Source: Orbaceae bacterium ESL0721 (GTDB taxonomy: Bacteria; Pseudomonadota; Gammaproteobacteria; Enterobacterales; Orbaceae). From it: a DNA stretch of 64,000 nucleotides. The position numbers and the translations under genes are program-made. The notes under the pieces are model-generated. The model was not told the DNA's origin. It made no database searches and saw nothing but the letters and a program-made list of their open reading frames with translations. The stretch lies in assembly GCA_029433365.1 (NCBI GenBank), contig JAQTHZ010000002.1:434001-498000 (forward strand), in the 5' to 3' direction. Shown here in pieces: positions 19,973-31,614 of the stretch. Every line of letters begins with the position of its first letter. Within the stretch, counting starts at the first letter, position 1.

Positions 19973-20971
19973 ATGGCTGGAAACTTTGCCATCATATTAA
20001 CATTTGTAACCTTAATCACTGGGATCTTCTGGTGTCTTGAAAAATTTAGATGGAAACCAGCACGGCAACGTAAAGTTGAAGCTGTGCGCCAGCAGTGTAA
20101 TGGCGATATCGATGGTAAAATATTAGCAGAAGTAGGTAAACCAAAAGGGTGGATTGAGTTCCTCTCTTCGTTTTTCCCAATACTTTTCATCGTATTTATT
20201 ATTCGATCATTCCTCTATGAACCTTTTCAGATTCCATCTGGCTCGATGATGCAAACACTACTTATTGGTGACTTTATTGCGGTTGAAAAATACGCTTATG
20301 GTCTACGAAATCCCTTAACCAACCAAGTGATCATTCCAACAGGGAAACCAGAGCGGGGTGATGTAGCGGTATTTAAACACCCAAACGGCACACAAATGGA
20401 TCTTGTTAAACGTGTTGTAGGTTTACCTGGTGATAAAATCGTCTATCTATTTAAAGAAAAACAGCTTCTCATCTACCCAGCTTGTCAACCAACTGATACT
20501 AATTGTGTTGGGCAGCAAAAAGAGCCGCTTGATCTAGATTATAGTATGGCAAAAGAGAGTAATTGGGTTGAGGTTTATCATCAATTACAAAATACTCCAA
20601 ACTTCTATACTGTTAAACAATATGAGCAGAAGCAAGCAGATCCCACAATTCTTGGTTCATTTAATTTAAAAATTAAACAAGAGACATTAGGTAAAGTGAA
20701 GCACACCATTTTACTTAATCCTAAAAAACTGGAAGATCCAAGCGCTTTTTATCATCAAACTAACCAACCAAGAGCAACATGGGTAGTCCCTGAAGGGAAC
20801 TATTTTATGATGGGTGATAATCGTGATAATAGTGGTGATAGCCGCTATTTTGGCTTTGTTCCTGAAGAGAACTTTATCGGTCGTGCATCGATCATCTGGT
20901 TAAGTTTTGATAAACAGCCTGATGAGTGGCCGACCGGCTTCCGATTTAGTCAAATTGGTCGTATTCATTAA
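19973..20971 (+). CDS. lepB: Signal peptidase I
   Basis: Inner-membrane serine protease that removes signal peptides from exported proteins. Two membrane segments (about residues 4-21 and 62-80), catalytic Ser91 in PSGSMMQTLL and Lys146 in LVKRVVGLPGDK, and the C-terminal box GDNRDNSGDSRYFGFV. 332 residues, close to E. coli (324). The start is preceded by AAAGAGGAATCTCA. lepA-lepB-rnc-era is the E. coli order. Confidence 0.98.
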   Translation: MAGNFAIILTFVTLITGIFWCLEKFRWKPARQRKVEAVRQQCNGDIDGKILAEVGKPKGWIEFLSSFFPILFIVFIIRSFLYEPFQIPSGSMMQTLLIGDFIAVEKYAYGLRNPLTNQVIIPTGKPERGDVAVFKHPNGTQMDLVKRVVGLPGDKIVYLFKEKQLLIYPACQPTDTNCVGQQKEPLDLDYSMAKESNWVEVYHQLQNTPNFYTVKQYEQKQADPTILGSFNLKIKQETLGKVKHTILLNPKKLEDPSAFYHQTNQPRATWVVPEGNYFMMGDNRDNSGDSRYFGFVPEENFIGRASIIWLSFDKQPDEWPTGFRFSQIGRIH

Positions 20972-20989
20972 TGTATGACGTAATAGATC

Positions 20990-21712
20990 ATGCAATGTAG
21001 TAAAAATAATATTGATAAAATGAAAAAACAGTCAAATCGAGAACCTAATGTGATCCAAAAAGCATTAGGTTATTATTTTCAAAATGAGTCGTTATTAAGG
21101 CATGCCTTAACGCACCGCAGTGCCAGTAAAGTACATAATGAACGTCTTGAATTTTTAGGTGACTCAATTCTCAGTTTTGTTATCGCCGATGAACTTTTCC
21201 ACCGTTTCCCTAATGTTGATGAGGGCGATTTAAGCCAGATGCGATCTACACTAGTGTGTGGGCAGACATTAGCGGTGATAGGTAAAGCGTTCGGTTTAGG
21301 TGACTGGTTAATTCTAGGTTCAGGCGAACTTAAAAGCGGCGGATTTCGGCGTGAATCTATTATTGCCGATGCCGTAGAGGCAATTATTGGCGCAATCTAC
21401 CTAGATAGTGATGTAGAAACAGTTCGCAAACTAATCCTAACTTGGTATCAAACTCGCTTAAATGAGATTAAACCTGGCATAAAACAGAAAGATGCCAAAA
21501 CACGTTTACAAGAGTATCTACAAGGTATACATAAAGAGCGACCGCTCTACCTCATTCTTGAGGTGACAGGTGATAACCACGAACAAGAGTTTGTTGTGCA
21601 GTGTAAACTTGAAAATGATCAAAATGAGTATATAGGAAGAGGGCTCAGCCGCCGCAAAGCTGAACAAGTGGCTGCGCAAAAAGCGTTAGAGAAATTAGGT
21701 ATTACTCTATAA
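20990..21712 (+). CDS. rnc: Ribonuclease III
   Basis: Double-strand-specific endoribonuclease for rRNA processing and mRNA control. The catalytic motif [13 protein letters not shown] and the downstream acidic site ([16 protein letters not shown]) are intact, and the C-terminal dsRNA-binding domain ends [18 protein letters not shown]. 240 residues from the first ATG; starting at 21020 (MKKQSNREP) would give 230, nearer to the E. coli 226. Neither start has a clear Shine-Dalgarno. Located between lepB and era as expected. Confidence 0.96.
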   Translation: MQCSKNNIDKMKKQSNREPNVIQKALGYYFQNESLLRHALTHRSASKVHNERLEFLGDSILSFVIADELFHRFPNVDEGDLSQMRSTLVCGQTLAVIGKAFGLGDWLILGSGELKSGGFRRESIIADAVEAIIGAIYLDSDVETVRKLILTWYQTRLNEIKPGIKQKDAKTRLQEYLQGIHKERPLYLILEVTGDNHEQEFVVQCKLENDQNEYIGRGLSRRKAEQVAAQKALEKLGITL

Positions 21713-21799
21713 ATCAATGATTAATAAATGGTTAATAAATAATTAATATTATCAATTGATAAACCGCTCTCTCCATCAATTATTAAAAGGTAATCAATC

Positions 21800-22699
21800 A
21801 TGACAACAAAACATTGTGGTTTTGTCGCAATCGTTGGACGCCCAAATGTGGGTAAATCAACACTTCTCAACCGTCTATTAGGTCAAAAAGTCTCTATCAC
21901 CTCACGCAAAGCGCAAACCACACGCCACCGTATTATTGGTATTGATACTGAAGGTGATGATCAGATCATCTATATCGATACCCCTGGTCTTCATATTGAA
22001 GAGAAACGTGCAATTAACCGTTTAATGAATCGTGCAGCGAGTAGCTCAATTGGTGATGTTGAGTTAGTACTCTTTGTGGTTGAAGGGACGCGTTGGAATG
22101 ATGATGATGAGATGGTGGCAAATAAGTTGGCAGAGTGTAAATGCCCAATCCTACTAATCATCAATAAGATCGACAATATTGCCGATAAAACATTGTTGCT
22201 ACCACATATTGAAGAGATCAGTAAAAAAGTGCATTTTATTGAAGCGATCCCAGTTAGTGCTGAAACTGGCGAAGGGGTTGATATCATTAAAAAGATTGTA
22301 AAAAACTATATTCCGGCAGGTGAACACCACTTCCCTGAAGAGTATATTACAGACCGTTCGCAACGATTTATGGCTTCTGAAATCATCCGTGAAAAGTTGA
22401 TGCGTTTTTTAGGCGATGAACTTCCTTACTCTGTCACTGTTGAGATCGAACAGTTCAAAGTAGATGAAAAAACAGGTCTCATTCGCATAAATGGGCTCAT
22501 TTTAGTTGAAAGGGAAGGGCAGAAGAAGATGGTAATTGGCAATAAAGGCGAGAAGATTAAACAGATCGGCATTGAAGCACGTAAAGATATGCAAGCTTTT
22601 TTTGATGCTAAAGTTCACTTAGAACTTTGGGTTAAAGTGAAAGCCGGTTGGGCTGATGATGAACGTGCACTTCGTAGTCTTGGTTATGGTGATGAGTAA
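21800..22699 (+). CDS. era: GTPase Era
   Basis: Essential GTPase that binds the 3' end of 16S rRNA during 30S maturation. G1 [12 protein letters not shown] (about residues 13-24), G2 region RHRIIGI, G3 DTPGLH, G4 INKIDN, and a C-terminal KH domain with [15 protein letters not shown]. 299 residues, the typical length. AAAAGGTAATCAATC precedes the ATG. recO and pdxJ, which follow era in E. coli, are absent; a 526-base gap follows. Confidence 0.98.
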   Translation: MTTKHCGFVAIVGRPNVGKSTLLNRLLGQKVSITSRKAQTTRHRIIGIDTEGDDQIIYIDTPGLHIEEKRAINRLMNRAASSSIGDVELVLFVVEGTRWNDDDEMVANKLAECKCPILLIINKIDNIADKTLLLPHIEEISKKVHFIEAIPVSAETGEGVDIIKKIVKNYIPAGEHHFPEEYITDRSQRFMASEIIREKLMRFLGDELPYSVTVEIEQFKVDEKTGLIRINGLILVEREGQKKMVIGNKGEKIKQIGIEARKDMQAFFDAKVHLELWVKVKAGWADDERALRSLGYGDE

Positions 22700-22793
22700 C
22701 GCATACCCTAGTTTCTATTTAGCTGAGTGACAACTGAAAATTTTACATAGAATAAATAGTGATAGATCAAATAAATTAATGGTGTTATTAAAA

Positions 22794-22815
22794 TAGGGTA
22801 ATGTAAATTACCCTA
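22794..22815. terminator. Hairpin after era, possible terminator
   Basis: TAGGGTAAT pairs perfectly with ATTACCCTA around a 4-nt loop, 95 bases after the era stop. Only weak T-runs flank it on either strand. The rest of the 22700-23225 gap is AT-rich; a TATAAT at 22964-22969 lacks a good -35, and one ACCCTAAAACA word sits at 23189. No gene could be supported there. Confidence 0.5.
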
Positions 22816-23225
22816 AATAATTTAGATCTATTTTATTAAAAAATGTGCAATAGCTTCGTGGAAATAGCGGATCTATCTATATCTAACCATTTTTATGGTA
22901 TTTTTATAGACCTCAATTTACAAAGCAAAATAGCGCAGTCTGTATTTTAGTGAGTAATACGTATATAATGCAAAACTGTAAATGATTTGCCTCCTCAACT
23001 TGCATTTCATTCTTTTTTCTATCAGATAGTAACTGGTTAACAATAGTCTAAAAAGTCAATTTACAGAGCTATTAAAAGATAATAACTATTAAAAAATAAC
23101 AAAATTTATAAAAAAAGCAGAGAATTAATAGAATAGTTGGCAAACAATGTCAGTAATAAACGGCAGATAACAACGATAAAAAAGTAAAACCCTAAAACAT
23201 CATTACCTAAACATGAATTAATTGT

Positions 23226-23789
23226 ATGAATAAAAAAAATCTGAGTTGCATTCTGCTGATTATCCTTGCTCTTGCAATCTACTACTACCATACAGAAAAT
23301 GAAAAACAAGAGAGTATCACAACAACCACGGTCTCTGATCAACCTATCTATCAAAGTGATGATATGACGACTGATATTTATGATATATCAGGCAATCTGC
23401 TCTACAAAATTACCTCTAATAACGTAAAATATTTTGATACAACTGACAGTACCGAATTTGAATCACCCAATTTTACTCTTTACGATCATGAACAGATAGC
23501 AACATGGCATATTCAGGCAAAACAGGCGACGTTAACCCATGATAAACTTCTCTACCTTTATCATGATGTAGAGCTGTTTAATTTAGTGCCAAATTCTCAA
23601 CTACAACAAGTTAAAACTGATAATGCAAAAGTAGATTTAACGACACAAAATGTAACATCAAAGGATAAAGTGGTCATTCAAGGTGAAGGATTTTACTCAA
23701 CAGGCGTTGGACTATTCGGTGATCTTCATGCAAAAACAGCAAAAATACTTGAAAACGTAAAAACTTTTTATAATACAGAGGCTAAATAA
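23226..23789 (+). CDS. lptC: LPS export protein LptC
   Basis: Bitopic inner-membrane protein that takes LPS from LptB2FG and hands it to LptA. Residues 1-20 form one membrane helix (NLSCILLIILALAIYYY). The periplasmic part shows the LptC family pattern (MTTDIYDISGNLLYKITSNNVKYF). 187 residues, near the 191 of E. coli. It heads lptC-lptA-lptB-rpoN; kdsD and kdsC, which precede lptC in E. coli, are not present here. Confidence 0.93.
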   Translation: MNKKNLSCILLIILALAIYYYHTENEKQESITTTTVSDQPIYQSDDMTTDIYDISGNLLYKITSNNVKYFDTTDSTEFESPNFTLYDHEQIATWHIQAKQATLTHDKLLYLYHDVELFNLVPNSQLQQVKTDNAKVDLTTQNVTSKDKVVIQGEGFYSTGVGLFGDLHAKTAKILENVKTFYNTEAK

Positions 23790-23792
23790 TAT

Positions 23793-24350
23793 ATGGGTGC
23801 GAAAAAACAGATCTCGCTTTTTTCTCTACTATTTTTATCATTCGCATGTTTTGCAAATGAAACCAAAGGCGTTACCACACCAGATTCAACACCCCAATCT
23901 GTTCAGCCTACTCTAAGCAGTAATAAAAAACCGATCGCTATTGATGCTGATAATCAACAGATCGATATTGAGAAAAATAGTGTTACTTTTAGTGGTAATG
24001 TGGTGATTGTGCAAGACGGTTTAAATATTAAAGCCGATAAAGTTGTGATAACTGATATGCAAGATAGTACAAAACAGAAAATAACCGCTTATGGAAAGCC
24101 GATTAAATTTACCCAAACTATTCCTGAAAAAGATAGAGTGATAACTGGTCACTCAAATAAACTTATTTATGATGTGAAATCCAATTTTGTTACCCTTATT
24201 GGAAATGCTGAAATTGTACAGCAAGATAACCATATAAATAGTGCACTTATCACCTACGATATGAACAAACAGCTAATTTTTGCGCAGCCGGGTAAAAAAG
24301 AGCGGGTGAAAACAGTGATCGTACCAAATCAAATTAAGAGGACAAATTAG
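23793..24350 (+). CDS. lptA: LPS transport periplasmic protein LptA
   Basis: Forms the periplasmic bridge that carries LPS to the outer membrane LptDE complex. Signal peptide ([18 protein letters not shown], cleavage after about residue 21), then the OstA/LptA beta-jellyroll with [28 protein letters not shown] and the repeated strand pattern. 185 residues, as in E. coli. Three bases separate it from lptC and four from lptB, so the three are surely cotranscribed. Confidence 0.95.
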   Translation: MGAKKQISLFSLLFLSFACFANETKGVTTPDSTPQSVQPTLSSNKKPIAIDADNQQIDIEKNSVTFSGNVVIVQDGLNIKADKVVITDMQDSTKQKITAYGKPIKFTQTIPEKDRVITGHSNKLIYDVKSNFVTLIGNAEIVQQDNHINSALITYDMNKQLIFAQPGKKERVKTVIVPNQIKRTN

Positions 24351-24354
24351 GCGC

Positions 24355-25080
24355 ATGGCGATTTTAAAAGCAGAAAATTTGGCAAAAGCATATAAACATC
24401 GTCGTGTTGTAGAAGATGTCAGTTTAACGGTAAATTCAGGCGAAATTATTGGTTTACTAGGTCCTAATGGTGCAGGTAAAACCACCACCTTTTATATGGT
24501 TGTTGGCATTGTGACTGCCAATGCCGGAAAAATCTATTTAGACGATGAAGATATTACTATTCTACCTTTAGATGAACGCGCCAAAAAAGGGATCGGTTAT
24601 CTACCACAAGAGGAGTCAATTTTTCGTAAGTTATCGGTTATTGATAATATTATGGCAATATTAGAGACTCGCAGTGATATCAATCGTAATGAAAGAGAGA
24701 TTCGCGCCGAAGAGTTACTAGAAGAGTTTCACATAATGCATATTCGCGACAGCATAGGGCAATCACTCTCTGGTGGTGAAAGGCGACGTGTTGAGATTGC
24801 GCGTGCGCTAGCAGCGAATCCTAAATTTATCTTATTAGATGAGCCTTTTGCTGGAGTTGATCCCATCTCGGTTATCGATATTAAACATATTATTAAGCAT
24901 CTTCGCGATAGAGGACTTGGTGTCTTAATTACAGATCATAATGTGCGTGAAACATTAGATGTTTGTGAACGTGCTTATATTGTGAATAAAGGGCACCTAA
25001 TTGCCGAAGGTACGCCTCAAGCTATTTTAGAGAATGAGCAGGTTAAAAAAGTCTATTTAGGTCAAAATTTTAGATTGTAG
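24355..25080 (+). CDS. lptB: LPS export ABC transporter ATPase LptB
   Basis: Cytoplasmic ATPase that powers LPS extraction with LptF and LptG. Walker [11 protein letters not shown] (about residues 36-45), Q-loop [12 protein letters not shown], signature [15 protein letters not shown], Walker [14 protein letters not shown] and the H-loop LITDHN. 241 residues, identical in length to E. coli. lptF and lptG are elsewhere, as usual. Confidence 0.97.
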   Translation: MAILKAENLAKAYKHRRVVEDVSLTVNSGEIIGLLGPNGAGKTTTFYMVVGIVTANAGKIYLDDEDITILPLDERAKKGIGYLPQEESIFRKLSVIDNIMAILETRSDINRNEREIRAEELLEEFHIMHIRDSIGQSLSGGERRRVEIARALAANPKFILLDEPFAGVDPISVIDIKHIIKHLRDRGLGVLITDHNVRETLDVCERAYIVNKGHLIAEGTPQAILENEQVKKVYLGQNFRL

Positions 25081-25130
25081 CTTGCTAAATAGAACCCAAA
25101 TCAGCGCACTATTATAATAAAAGCAGCATC

Positions 25131-26543
25131 ATGATAAAAACCAGTTTACAACTTAAAACGACACAGCAGTTAGCCATGACGCCGCAGTTGCAACTGGCGA
25201 TTAAACTATTACGACTCTCAACTTTAGAACTACAGCAAGAGATCCAAACTCTTCTCGAAAATAATCCCCTTCTTGAACTTGACGACAACTACACCGAAGT
25301 TACTGTTGAGCAGGACGCGCACGAAGAGAATATTGATACCCGTACTCAGATGGATAGCCGTGAAATCGAGACAACATTAGATGTAACCTTAGATGATATC
25401 TATACCGCAGGCACCCCCTCAGGAACCTACTCAGATTATCTAAACGATGAACTACCTAGTTACCAAGGTGAAACTCATGAAACGCTATATGATTACTTAA
25501 AATGGCAACTTGATCTCACGCCATTTAGTGAAACTGATCGCGCTATAGCCATATCAATTATTCGCGCAATTGATGAACGGGGCTATCTTACCGTCTCAAC
25601 TTTGGAGATTTTAGAAGAGCAGGGGAATAGCAAAATTGAATTAGAGGAAGTCGAAGCTGTACTAAAACGGATATGGCATTTTGATCCAATTGGTGTTGGA
25701 GCCCGCTCTTTACAAGAGTCTCTTTTGATTCAGATTCAATATTTGGATACCCCAAAAGGGGTAAAACAGATCATTGAGTCACATTTAGAACAACTGGCAG
25801 CGCGTGATTTTAAGTCACTAAAAAAGTTATTAAATCTTAATGATAATGAGTTGACCACTGCAATTAACTTTATCCAGCATCTCCAACCTTACCCAGGTGA
25901 ATCAATTAACAGAACTGCGCCTGACTATATCACTCCTGATCTGTTAGTAAAAAAAGTTGGTACAGTTTGGCGGGTAGGGTTAAATAGTGAGATATTACCT
26001 AATCTGCGTATTAATCAGCACTACGCGAATATGGTAAAGTCAGCAAATGAGGATGATAGCCACTATATCAAAACAAGTTTACAACAGGCGAATTGGTTCA
26101 TTAAAAGCATTGAAAATCGCAATGAAACATTACTTAAAGTGAGTCAATTTATTGTGGATCACCAACAAGCTTTTTTTGAATACGGTGAAGCCTATATGAA
26201 GCCGATGATCCTCTCAGATGTCGCAACTGCAATTAATATGCATGAGTCAACAATTTCACGGGTCACAACTCAAAAATACCTTCACTCTCCGCGTGGGCTA
26301 TTTGAGCTAAAATATTTCTTCTCAAGCCGTATAAATACCGATTCAGGTAGCGAAGCATCATCAACAGCTATACGCGCCTTAATTAAAAAATATATCGCAA
26401 AAGAGAGCAGCCATAAACCATTAAGTGATAGCAAAATTGCGACAATGCTAGAAAAAGAGGGCATAATCATTGCCAGACGAACTATCGCAAAATACCGCGA
26501 ATCCCTTCATATTCCCCCATCAAGCCAACGCAAAAAGTTATAG
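25131..26543 (+). CDS. rpoN: RNA polymerase sigma-54 factor RpoN
   Basis: Alternative sigma factor needing AAA+ enhancer-binding activators. Region I is Gln/Leu-rich (LQLKTTQQLAMTPQLQLAIKLLRLS), an acidic region II follows, and the C-terminal part has the helix-turn-helix (MHESTISRVTTQKYLHSPRG) and an RpoN box (ARRTIAKYRESLHIP, slightly varied from ARRTVAKYRE). 470 residues, near E. coli (477). hpf and ptsN, the usual downstream genes, are replaced by a Fic gene. Confidence 0.96.
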   Translation: MIKTSLQLKTTQQLAMTPQLQLAIKLLRLSTLELQQEIQTLLENNPLLELDDNYTEVTVEQDAHEENIDTRTQMDSREIETTLDVTLDDIYTAGTPSGTYSDYLNDELPSYQGETHETLYDYLKWQLDLTPFSETDRAIAISIIRAIDERGYLTVSTLEILEEQGNSKIELEEVEAVLKRIWHFDPIGVGARSLQESLLIQIQYLDTPKGVKQIIESHLEQLAARDFKSLKKLLNLNDNELTTAINFIQHLQPYPGESINRTAPDYITPDLLVKKVGTVWRVGLNSEILPNLRINQHYANMVKSANEDDSHYIKTSLQQANWFIKSIENRNETLLKVSQFIVDHQQAFFEYGEAYMKPMILSDVATAINMHESTISRVTTQKYLHSPRGLFELKYFFSSRINTDSGSEASSTAIRALIKKYIAKESSHKPLSDSKIATMLEKEGIIIARRTIAKYRESLHIPPSSQRKKL

Positions 26544-26627
26544 GTAGAGTGTGTACACAGATTTTGTCTATCTGCTTTTGATATAAAATCATATAAAAAA
26601 TTCTATACCGCTACTATTTAATCTCTT

Positions 26628-26653
26628 ATTTCAATTCCCCCCATTTTTGAAAT
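26628..26653 (+). promoter_or_regulatory. Operator-like dyad 1 upstream of the first Fic gene
   Basis: ATTTCAA (26628-26634) and TTGAAAT (26647-26653) are perfect inverted copies with a 12-base spacer; the arms extend outward to TTATTTCAA and TTGAAATAA. It is the first of three dyads of the same geometry. Confidence 0.65.
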
Positions 26654-26677
26654 AAAAATGCCAGAAATTCGCTTTAT

Positions 26678-26703
26678 ATTTCAATTTATGCTAATTTTGA
26701 AAT
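26678..26703 (+). promoter_or_regulatory. Operator-like dyad 2 upstream of the first Fic gene
   Basis: ATTTCAA (26678-26684) and TTGAAAT (26697-26703), again with a 12-base spacer, exactly 50 bases after dyad 1. Repetition of both arms and spacing argues against chance despite the AT-rich context. Confidence 0.65.
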
Positions 26704-26728
26704 AGAAAATTGCAAAAACGAAACTTTT

Positions 26729-26754
26729 TTTTCAAAAAGGAGTCAAATTGAGAT
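26729..26754 (+). promoter_or_regulatory. Operator-like dyad 3 overlapping the Fic ribosome binding site
   Basis: TTTTCAA (26729-26735) and TTGAGAT (26748-26754) have the same 12-base spacer, 51 bases after dyad 2. The spacer contains the Shine-Dalgarno (AAAGGAG) and the right arm abuts the ATG at 26755, so bound protein would block expression. Confidence 0.55.
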
Positions 26755-28140
26755 ATGTTTAAAGTTACTCCGCCTCCAAAAACGAAATCATCTGACATTC
26801 ATCAAATTTTAGATTTTATTCTTCATAAAGAGGGAGATAAGCTAAATGGCTATTTTGAATTTGCTCAGGAGATAGATAAAAAAGAGGATTATATCCCTTT
26901 TGATAAATTTCAATACTATGTTCCTAAACATCTAAATAAAACGGTAGCATGGCAAGTTCTTAAATTAATAAGAGTTGGAAAAAGAAGAACATTATTTAAG
27001 TTAGATAAAAAAGATAAAGATACATTGCTAAGTTATGTTTTAACGCCAACAATGCAAAAAGCCATTCTTGAAACTGAACGAAATACGACAACAGCAGAAC
27101 TACAATATAAACTTCGAGAGATCGATGAGGATCTCTATATAAAATATCTATTAGAAGATCTTATTAAAGATGAATCGATAAGTAGTAGTCAACTTGAAGG
27201 AGCTGCCACTACCACTTTAGATGCAAAAAGAATGTTAAGAAACAAGAATGCACCGAGAACTTTAGATGAAAAAATGATTGTGGGTAATTTTCAGATGATG
27301 TCCTTTGCATGGAAAAATAGGGATAAACCGTTATCAATCGATTTTATTAAAAAGTTACATAAGGTAGGCGTTGCAAATATTGATGATGAAAAATACTCTC
27401 CTGGGCAATTTAGAGAGGATAAAGATAAAGTAGTAATAGCAGATTATGATAATAATATTATTCATACCCCACCAAATATAGCGGAGTTAAATCAACAATT
27501 AACAACACTTATAGAGTGGGCAAACCAAAATCATAATGATATCAATCATAAAAACTATATTCATCCACTTATAAAAGCTATGGTGCTCCATTTCTGTATT
27601 GGTTATGAACACCCATTTAAAGATGGTAATGGTCGAGTTGCTCGAGCGCTATTTTATTGGTTTATGTTTAAAAATCAGTATGCAGCATTTAGATATATTG
27701 CGATTAGTACACTCCTAAAAAATTCTGCTATTAAATATGGTAAATCCTATGTTCATACTGAAATGGATGATATGGATTTAACCTATTTCATTGAATATCA
27801 ATGCAAAATTGTAATACGTGGTATAGATAAATTTAAGGAGATTTATAGCAAAGCAGTAATAGATATCCAAAATTTTAATCAATATATTAAAGAGTTAGGA
27901 TTATTAGAAAAACTCTCTGAAAAACAGCAGATCCTTTTTAATATTGCACATAGTAAAATTATGACAGATTTCACTGCAACAGATGTCGCTCAACGGTTTG
28001 AATGTTCTTATAATACGGCAGTAAAAATGTTAAATGGGCTAGTTGATCTCAATCTATTTCGAAAATCAAAATTAGGTCGTGAGACAATCTATACCATGAA
28101 AAGTCTTAAATCGATCCAAGAGCAGTACCTAAAAAAATAG
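26755..28140 (+). CDS. Fic/DOC family protein with C-terminal winged helix
   Basis: Predicted Fic-fold AMP transferase. The catalytic motif HPFKDGNGRVAR is complete at residues 286-297. The Fic_N-type region holds the inhibitory (S/T)xxxE(G/N) motif as SSQLEG (144-149), placing it with class II enzymes that are auto-inhibited by their own N-terminal helix. The C-terminus (about 385-455, FTATDVAQRFECSYNTAVKMLNGLVDLNLF) looks like a winged helix-turn-helix. 461 residues with an extra N-terminal ~110 residues before Fic_N. Targets are unknown. The gene sits alone between rpoN and the convergent leu operon, with three dyads in front of it, so the HTH may autoregulate. Confidence 0.88.
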   Translation: MFKVTPPPKTKSSDIHQILDFILHKEGDKLNGYFEFAQEIDKKEDYIPFDKFQYYVPKHLNKTVAWQVLKLIRVGKRRTLFKLDKKDKDTLLSYVLTPTMQKAILETERNTTTAELQYKLREIDEDLYIKYLLEDLIKDESISSSQLEGAATTTLDAKRMLRNKNAPRTLDEKMIVGNFQMMSFAWKNRDKPLSIDFIKKLHKVGVANIDDEKYSPGQFREDKDKVVIADYDNNIIHTPPNIAELNQQLTTLIEWANQNHNDINHKNYIHPLIKAMVLHFCIGYEHPFKDGNGRVARALFYWFMFKNQYAAFRYIAISTLLKNSAIKYGKSYVHTEMDDMDLTYFIEYQCKIVIRGIDKFKEIYSKAVIDIQNFNQYIKELGLLEKLSEKQQILFNIAHSKIMTDFTATDVAQRFECSYNTAVKMLNGLVDLNLFRKSKLGRETIYTMKSLKSIQEQYLKK

Positions 28141-28222
28141 CAATTGAAGATAATAGAGTCAAATCATAATACCAAACTGTCACCTATATTATTGAAATAG
28201 GATTTTATATTATTGGTGAGAT

Positions 28223-28270
28223 CTGGTTTTGTTCTATGTGTAGATTCAGAACAGAACCAGACTATTTTTG
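28223..28270 (+). terminator. Intrinsic terminator after the first Fic gene
   Basis: A 13-bp stem (CTGGTTTTGTTCT with AGAACAGAACCAG, one T-G pair) with a 12-nt loop at 28223-28260 is followed on the plus strand by ACTATTTTTG. It lies 82 bases after the Fic stop. Confidence 0.7.
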
Positions 28271-28277
28271 TTATAAA

Positions 28278-28314
28278 GTATCTTTTAGGCAACTTTTATT
28301 GCCAGAAAAGATAC
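28278..28314 (-). terminator. Probable terminator of leuABCD
   Basis: GTATCTTTT pairs with AAAAGATAC, with an inner GGCAA/TTGCC stem, 18 bases beyond the leuD stop on the minus strand. Only a short T-tract follows. Together with the hairpin at 28223 it insulates the convergent Fic gene and leu operon. Confidence 0.55.
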
Positions 28315-28331
28315 CTAAAAAAAGTGGATAT

Positions 28332-28934
28332 TTATGCTAAAAATGTTGGAATTTTTGCTTCATAGGCGTTAATTGCTGCCTCATGCTGCAAGGTTAAGCC
28401 AATATTATCTAATCCATTTAAAAGGCAGTGGCGTTTAAATGGATCCACTTTAAAGTTGTAAGTTTTATCACCAGCAATAACCACCTCATTTTCAAGATCA
28501 ACCGTAAATTGAATCCCTTCATTAGCTTCAATAATTTTAAATAGTTCATCGATCTCCGCTTCAGATAAGTTGACCAATAGTAGTTGATTATTAAAGGCGT
28601 TATTATAGAAAATATCGGCGAAAGATGACCCGATAATGGCTTGAAAACCATAATCAGCTAGCGCCCATGGCGCATGTTCGCGCGATGAACCACAACCAAA
28701 ATTTTCACGGGTGACTAAAATTGTCGCCCCTTTATAGCGAGGCTTATTAAGCACAAAGTCAGGATTTGGTAAGGTACCGGCATCATCTAAAAAACGCCAC
28801 TCATGAAACGCATGGATACCAAAACCGGTACGGGTCACTTTTTGTAAAAACTGTTTGGGAATAATTGCATCGGTATCGACATTCGCAGCATCTAAAGGGG
28901 CGACTAAACCGGTATGTTGTGTAAATTTTGCCAT
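28332..28934 (-). CDS. leuD: 3-isopropylmalate dehydratase small subunit
   Basis: Small swivelling subunit of isopropylmalate isomerase, pairing with LeuC in leucine synthesis. 200 residues with [14 protein letters not shown] near the N-terminus and the [13 protein letters not shown] motif that closes over the active site. E. coli LeuD has 201 residues. Ten bases after leuC on the minus strand; last gene of leuABCD. Confidence 0.97.
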   Translation of the reverse strand: MAKFTQHTGLVAPLDAANVDTDAIIPKQFLQKVTRTGFGIHAFHEWRFLDDAGTLPNPDFVLNKPRYKGATILVTRENFGCGSSREHAPWALADYGFQAIIGSSFADIFYNNAFNNQLLLVNLSEAEIDELFKIIEANEGIQFTVDLENEVVIAGDKTYNFKVDPFKRHCLLNGLDNIGLTLQHEAAINAYEAKIPTFLA

Positions 28935-28944
28935 TATAACTCTC

Positions 28945-30399
28945 CTAAAAAGGCTTACGAATATCAGTAAAATGCCCAGTTATAGCAGCAGCAGCAGCCA
29001 TAGCAGGGCTCACTAAATGGGTTCTTGCATCGCGACCTTGGCGCCCTTCAAAATTACGATTACTTGTCGACGCACAGCGATCGTGTGGTGCCAATTTATC
29101 ATCATTCATGGCAAGGCACATTGAACAGCCGGGTAACCGCCACTCAAAACCTGCCTCGATAAAGATCTTATCTAACCCTTCAGCTTCGGCTTGTGCTTTA
29201 ACAGGGCCAGAACCTGGAACCACTAACGCTTGCACCCCTTCTGCCACTTTACGACCTTTGGCAACTGCTGCTGCAGCGCGCAGATCTTCTATCCTTGAGT
29301 TGGTGCAAGAGCCGATAAATACTTTGTTGATCTTGATATCGGTCATTTTAGTACCTGCTGATAATCCCATATAATTTAGGGCTCTTTCAGCTGACTGTTT
29401 TTCGATTGGATCATCAAAATGGGTTGGATTTGGGACAGTTTGATCGATAGCAGTTACTTGACCTGGATTGGTTCCCCAAGTCACTTGTGGCGCAATCTCA
29501 CTCGCTTCTAAAGTGATAACTTTATCAAAGATCGCGCCATCATCACTTCTTAATGTCTGCCAGTAGGCAACTGCTCTATCAAACATGTCGCCTTTGGGCG
29601 CATAGGTACGACCTTTTAGATAGTTAAATGTGGTCTCATCTGGGGCGACAATTCCCGCTTTTGCACCTAACTCAATTGCCATATTACAGAGTGTCATACG
29701 CCCTTCCATTGATAGATCACAGATCGCATCACCACAAAACTCAATCACATAACCAGTACCGCCAGAGCTTGTTGTTTTACCAATGATTGCAAGGATAATA
29801 TCTTTAGCTGTAATTCCCTTAGCAACCTTACCTTTGACCTCGATTTTCATGGTTTTGGCGCGCGCCTGTTTCAATGTCTGGGTTGCAAGGACATGCTCAA
29901 CTTCGGAGGTACCAATCCCAAACGCTAGCGCCCCAAAAGCACCATGTGTTGCAGTATGTGAGTCGCCACAGACAATGGTTTGACCTGGTAAAGTCATCCC
30001 CTGTTCGGGACCGATAACATGAACAATACCGCGCAGTGGGCTATTAATGTCATACAGTTCAACGCCAAACTCTTTGGCATTTTTCTGTAGTTCAGTCAAC
30101 TGAATACGCGCCATATCGCTACAGGCACTTAACTCATTACTTTTCGTTGAGGTGTTATGATCCATGGTTGCAAAGGTTTTACTTGGTTGACGCACTTTGC
30201 GACCCATCTTACGTAGACCATCAAAAGCTTGGGGTGAGGTCACTTCGTGGACTAGATGGCGATCAATATATAAGATAGGCGTCTCATTTTCAGCTTCATA
30301 GACGACGTGGGAATCATACAGTTTTTGGTACAATGTTTTAGGGTTATTTGCATTGGATTTCATATTGCAAGAATCCGTTGTAGATTGAGATGTTGACAT
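28945..30399 (-). CDS. leuC: 3-isopropylmalate dehydratase large subunit
   Basis: Aconitase-family subunit carrying the 4Fe-4S cluster, converting 2- to 3-isopropylmalate with LeuD. Cluster cysteines are in [15 protein letters not shown] and [13 protein letters not shown]; the family core [17 protein letters not shown] matches E. coli. 484 residues: about 16 extra at the N-terminus. The ATG at 30399 is kept because AAAGGATC precedes it; the ATG at 30363 has weaker support. The coding strand also carries one ACCCTAAAACA word (30334-30344). Confidence 0.96.
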   Translation of the reverse strand: MSTSQSTTDSCNMKSNANNPKTLYQKLYDSHVVYEAENETPILYIDRHLVHEVTSPQAFDGLRKMGRKVRQPSKTFATMDHNTSTKSNELSACSDMARIQLTELQKNAKEFGVELYDINSPLRGIVHVIGPEQGMTLPGQTIVCGDSHTATHGAFGALAFGIGTSEVEHVLATQTLKQARAKTMKIEVKGKVAKGITAKDIILAIIGKTTSSGGTGYVIEFCGDAICDLSMEGRMTLCNMAIELGAKAGIVAPDETTFNYLKGRTYAPKGDMFDRAVAYWQTLRSDDGAIFDKVITLEASEIAPQVTWGTNPGQVTAIDQTVPNPTHFDDPIEKQSAERALNYMGLSAGTKMTDIKINKVFIGSCTNSRIEDLRAAAAVAKGRKVAEGVQALVVPGSGPVKAQAEAEGLDKIFIEAGFEWRLPGCSMCLAMNDDKLAPHDRCASTSNRNFEGRQGRDARTHLVSPAMAAAAAITGHFTDIRKPF

Positions 30400-30462
30400 T
30401 GCTAAGATCCTTTCTATTATCTATTCTTCATACATCATTTTAAGATGATGATTAACTTATTA

Positions 30463-31575
<1,113 letters not shown>

Positions 31576-31614
31576 TTAATCGTAAAATCTGTGATAACTA
31601 AACCCAATTTTTGG

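Noticed and set aside
26755-28140. Fic gene as the toxin of a two-gene toxin-antitoxin pair
   Set aside because: No small antitoxin gene lies beside it and the inhibitory motif is within the same protein.
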